A DNA stretch of 6,854 nt from an uncultured Collinsella sp. Its GTDB lineage: Bacteria; Actinomycetota; Coriobacteriia; Coriobacteriales; Coriobacteriaceae. Below the pieces are notes generated by a model. It worked only from the letters and a program-made list of their open reading frames with translations. It was not told the origin of the DNA and did no database searches. Both the position numbers and the translations under genes were made by a program. This document shows, one piece after another, positions 5,233-6,854 of the stretch (positions are counted from its first letter, which is position 1; every line of letters begins with the position of its first letter). The stretch is taken from contig USMH01000052.1 of assembly GCA_900555745.1 (NCBI GenBank), positions 1 through 6,854 of the forward strand, given 5' to 3'.

Positions 5233-5263
5233 CATTTCGGTGTCAATCCAAATGTTTTTCAAC

Positions 5264-5358
5264 CCATCCCCTTATAACTTGCGGTGAAATAGGGACTGTT
5301 TAGGCTGCTAGGGGGCCTACTCAGTCCCTATTTCACCGCAACTTATGGGTGGGGATGG
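5264..5358. repeat. 95-base imperfect inverted repeat next to the antiporter stop codon
   Basis: The inner arms TTGCGGTGAAATAGGGACT (5279-5297) and AGTCCCTATTTCACCGCAA (5323-5341) are perfect 19-nt inverted copies. The outer arms CCATCCCC (5264-5271) and GGGGATGG (5351-5358) also pair, and the centre holds a further TAGGC/GCCTA stem (5301-5305 with 5315-5319). The element abuts the antiporter stop codon at 5359. No T tract follows on either strand, so it is not a classic intrinsic terminator. It may stabilise mRNA 3' ends or be a REP- or MITE-like dispersed element. Confidence 0.85.
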
Positions 5359-6854
5359 CTACGATGCCAGCGTGGCGATTACGGCTTCGTCGCCGGCGTA
5401 TATGAGGGTGTTGCCGTCGGGGATGATCGTTTGGCCGTCGCGCTTGAGCATTACCACGATAAACGGGTGCTTGCCCTGCGGCACGTCGCGCAGGCGCTGA
5501 CCGGCCAGACGGCCGTGGGGCGTTACGGTGACCTCGCGCAGCGTAACCTCGGCACGCTCTTCAAACGTCGGCGCGGCCATAACCAACAGGTCGCCTTCCT
5601 CGATCACGGTATCGCCGTTGGGTAGCACCGGGTGCGCACCGTCACGAAGCACCAGGACCACGAGCATGTCCGTCGCACTGCCAATATCCGCGAGCGAGCG
5701 TCCGGCAAACGGATGTCCAGCTCCCACCTTGAGCTTGACGAACGACATACCTTCTTCGTCGCGGTAATCGTTAAAGGTGCGGCGTACGTCGCCTTCTGCA
5801 TCGATCATATCGAGTTTCTTCGCCACTGCTGGCAGAAGCGAGCCCTGTACCACAATGCTCGACACGGCAATTACAAACACCAGGTCAAACAGGTCGTGAC
5901 CGCCGGGTACACCGGCCACCACGGCAAAGAGACTAAACACGACCGAAGCGGCGCCGCGCAGGCCCGCCCAGCTTACGAGTGAGACCTGGCGAGGATTGGT
6001 CTTAAAGGGCGCCAGTAGCACGCCAACGGCGATGGGGCGGCTCACAAAGAGCATAAACGCCATGAGCGCCAGGCCCGGCAGCAGCATTTGCGGTAGGCGT
6101 GCGGGCGTCACGAGCAGGCCGAGCAAGAAGAAGATGGTCATCTCGGCCATCTCGGTGAGGGTGTCGAAGAAGTGCGCCAGTTCGACCTTGCCGGTGATGT
6201 CGCTCGCGCCTAGCACAATGCCGGCAAGGTACACGGCTAAAAAGCCGTTGCCGCCCAGGTAGCTCGGCAGCGCGTAGGCGACGATGGCCACGGCAAACAA
6301 GAAGATGGTCTGCGCGTCCTTGGCCGTTGCGTGCGCGCGTTCAATCAGGCGGCCCGCCGCCCAGCCGATGACAATGCCCAGGCCCACGCCTAGGATGATT
6401 TGCTTGGCCAGCAGCACAGGGATGTTAATGTCGCCGCCGGCCGCGAGTGTGGCGAGCACGGCGGTGAGCATGTAGGCGACGGGATCGTTGGAGCCCGATT
6501 CGACCTCGAGCAGTGAGTCGGTGCCACCTCTCAGCGACAGGCTGTGCTCGCGCAGCACGCTAAAGACGCTGGCCGCGTCGGTGGATGCCACGACCGATCC
6601 CAGCAGCAGGCCGCCGATCCAGTCGAACCCCAGCGCGAAGTGGGCGAACACGCCGGTGATGCCGGCAGTGATGACGACGCCGAGCGTGCTCAGCAGCACC
6701 GCCGGCGCAGCGACGGGCTTGGCGCGGTCGATATTGGTGTTAAAGCCGCCGTAGAACATGATGAACAGCAGCGCCGTGCTGCAGACGGTTTCGGTGAGTG
6801 CGTAGTCGCTAAAGTCGATGTGCGCCGGGCCGTTGACGCCCAACAGCATGCCGA
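5359..6854 (-). CDS. Cation/proton antiporter (CPA1 type) with two RCK/TrkA_C domains, 5' partial
   Basis: A membrane antiporter that would exchange K+ or Na+ for H+ at the cytoplasmic membrane, resembling the NhaP2/CvrA potassium/proton antiporters. The frame stays open to the window edge. The first in-frame ATG (6849) falls inside a GMLLGVNG motif that is internal in the family, so roughly 40-60 N-terminal residues are missing. Counting from that ATG, the visible part has many hydrophobic segments to about residue 340, with STDAASVF at 89-96 and ESGSNDP with the Asn-Asp pair at 121-122, typical of the CPA1 ion-binding centre. Two RCK_C (TrkA_C) domains follow at about 368-430 and 437-496 and are likely ligand-binding regulators of transport. 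The ion is not decided by sequence; K+ is favoured by the RCK domains. It ends immediately beside the 5264-5358 inverted repeat and is GC-rich like the brxL block. Confidence 0.9.
   Translation of the reverse strand, partial: GMLLGVNGPAHIDFSDYALTETVCSTALLFIMFYGGFNTNIDRAKPVAAPAVLLSTLGVVITAGITGVFAHFALGFDWIGGLLLGSVVASTDAASVFSVLREHSLSLRGGTDSLLEVESGSNDPVAYMLTAVLATLAAGGDINIPVLLAKQIILGVGLGIVIGWAAGRLIERAHATAKDAQTIFLFAVAIVAYALPSYLGGNGFLAVYLAGIVLGASDITGKVELAHFFDTLTEMAEMTIFFLLGLLVTPARLPQMLLPGLALMAFMLFVSRPIAVGVLLAPFKTNPRQVSLVSWAGLRGAASVVFSLFAVVAGVPGGHDLFDLVFVIAVSSIVVQGSLLPAVAKKLDMIDAEGDVRRTFNDYRDEEGMSFVKLKVGAGHPFAGRSLADIGSATDMLVVLVLRDGAHPVLPNGDTVIEEGDLLVMAAPTFEERAEVTLREVTVTPHGRLAGQRLRDVPQGKHPFIVVMLKRDGQTIIPDGNTLIYAGDEAVIATLAS

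Larger units (their letters stand above)
4747..5358. other. 612-base intergenic region packed with small RNA units and an inverted repeat
   Basis: No convincing protein gene lies here. An open frame at 4927-5277 (+) crosses two terminator hairpins, has no good ribosome-binding site and matches nothing I know. A 37-codon frame at 4890-5003 (-) also lacks a ribosome-binding site. The region instead holds three related RNA units (4766-4823, 5004-5059, 5178-5232), a consensus promoter (4865-4893) and a 95-base inverted repeat (5264-5358). Between units, 4894-5000 shows only a weak hairpin (AGCCGC at 4914 with GCGGCT at 4936), and 5095-5160 shows nothing clear. Confidence 0.8.

Noticed and set aside
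4927..5277. A 116-codon open frame on the + strand in the intergenic region
   Set aside because: It runs through the copy 2 and copy 3 hairpins and a terminator, starts at a non-ATG codon without a ribosome-binding site and has no recognisable features.
6847..6849. ATG at 6849 as the true start of the antiporter
   Set aside because: It lies inside a motif that is internal in this transporter family and the frame stays open to the window edge, so the gene is truncated by the window.

Overview
The window looks like part of a GC-rich actinobacterial chromosome. The codon choice and overall style fit Coriobacteriia, for example a Collinsella-like gut bacterium, but that placement is inference from composition and not from a marker gene. 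It divides into three blocks: the 3' end of a BREX-type phage-defence operon on the + strand (1-4061), an AT-richer accessory segment with a DUF3800 gene and a set of small structured RNA units (4069 to about 5260), and a housekeeping cation/proton antiporter on the - strand (5359 to the window edge).

Block 1. A gene tail ending at 52 runs straight into brxL, whose Shine-Dalgarno sequence overlaps the upstream stop codon. BrxL is the AAA+ Lon-like protein that closes type I BREX operons, so the upstream tail could be pglZ (by gene order only). Two unrecognised genes follow in the same direction with short gaps: a 454-residue protein with a Cys cluster and a very acidic 70-residue protein. They are possible accessory members of the BREX locus.

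Block 2. A convergent DUF3800 gene (4069-4746, - strand) is preceded by a 612-base intergenic region that is dense with structure. It holds three copies of one small RNA unit, two on the - strand and one on the + strand. Each copy has an extended -10 (TG-N-TATAAA), a 6-nt gap, a 22-nt bulged hairpin starting with GG, a 7-nt linker TCCAAG(A/T), and a 20-nt GC-rich intrinsic-terminator hairpin with a U tract. The copy nearest the DUF3800 gene ends in its terminator just 19 nt before the start codon. Its linker region is perfectly complementary over 9 nt to the DUF3800 ribosome-binding site. The gene therefore appears to be expressed only by terminator read-through, with its ribosome-binding site foldable into the same RNA. 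This resembles the small RNA - terminator - protein layout of type III toxin-antitoxin loci, and fits my recollection that surveys of structured RNAs found several motifs next to DUF3800 genes. It is the best candidate here for an undescribed system.

Block 3. A 95-base imperfect inverted repeat with perfect 19-nt inner arms abuts the stop codon of the antiporter gene. The antiporter has a CPA1-like membrane domain and two C-terminal RCK/TrkA_C domains, and its N-terminus lies beyond the window edge.
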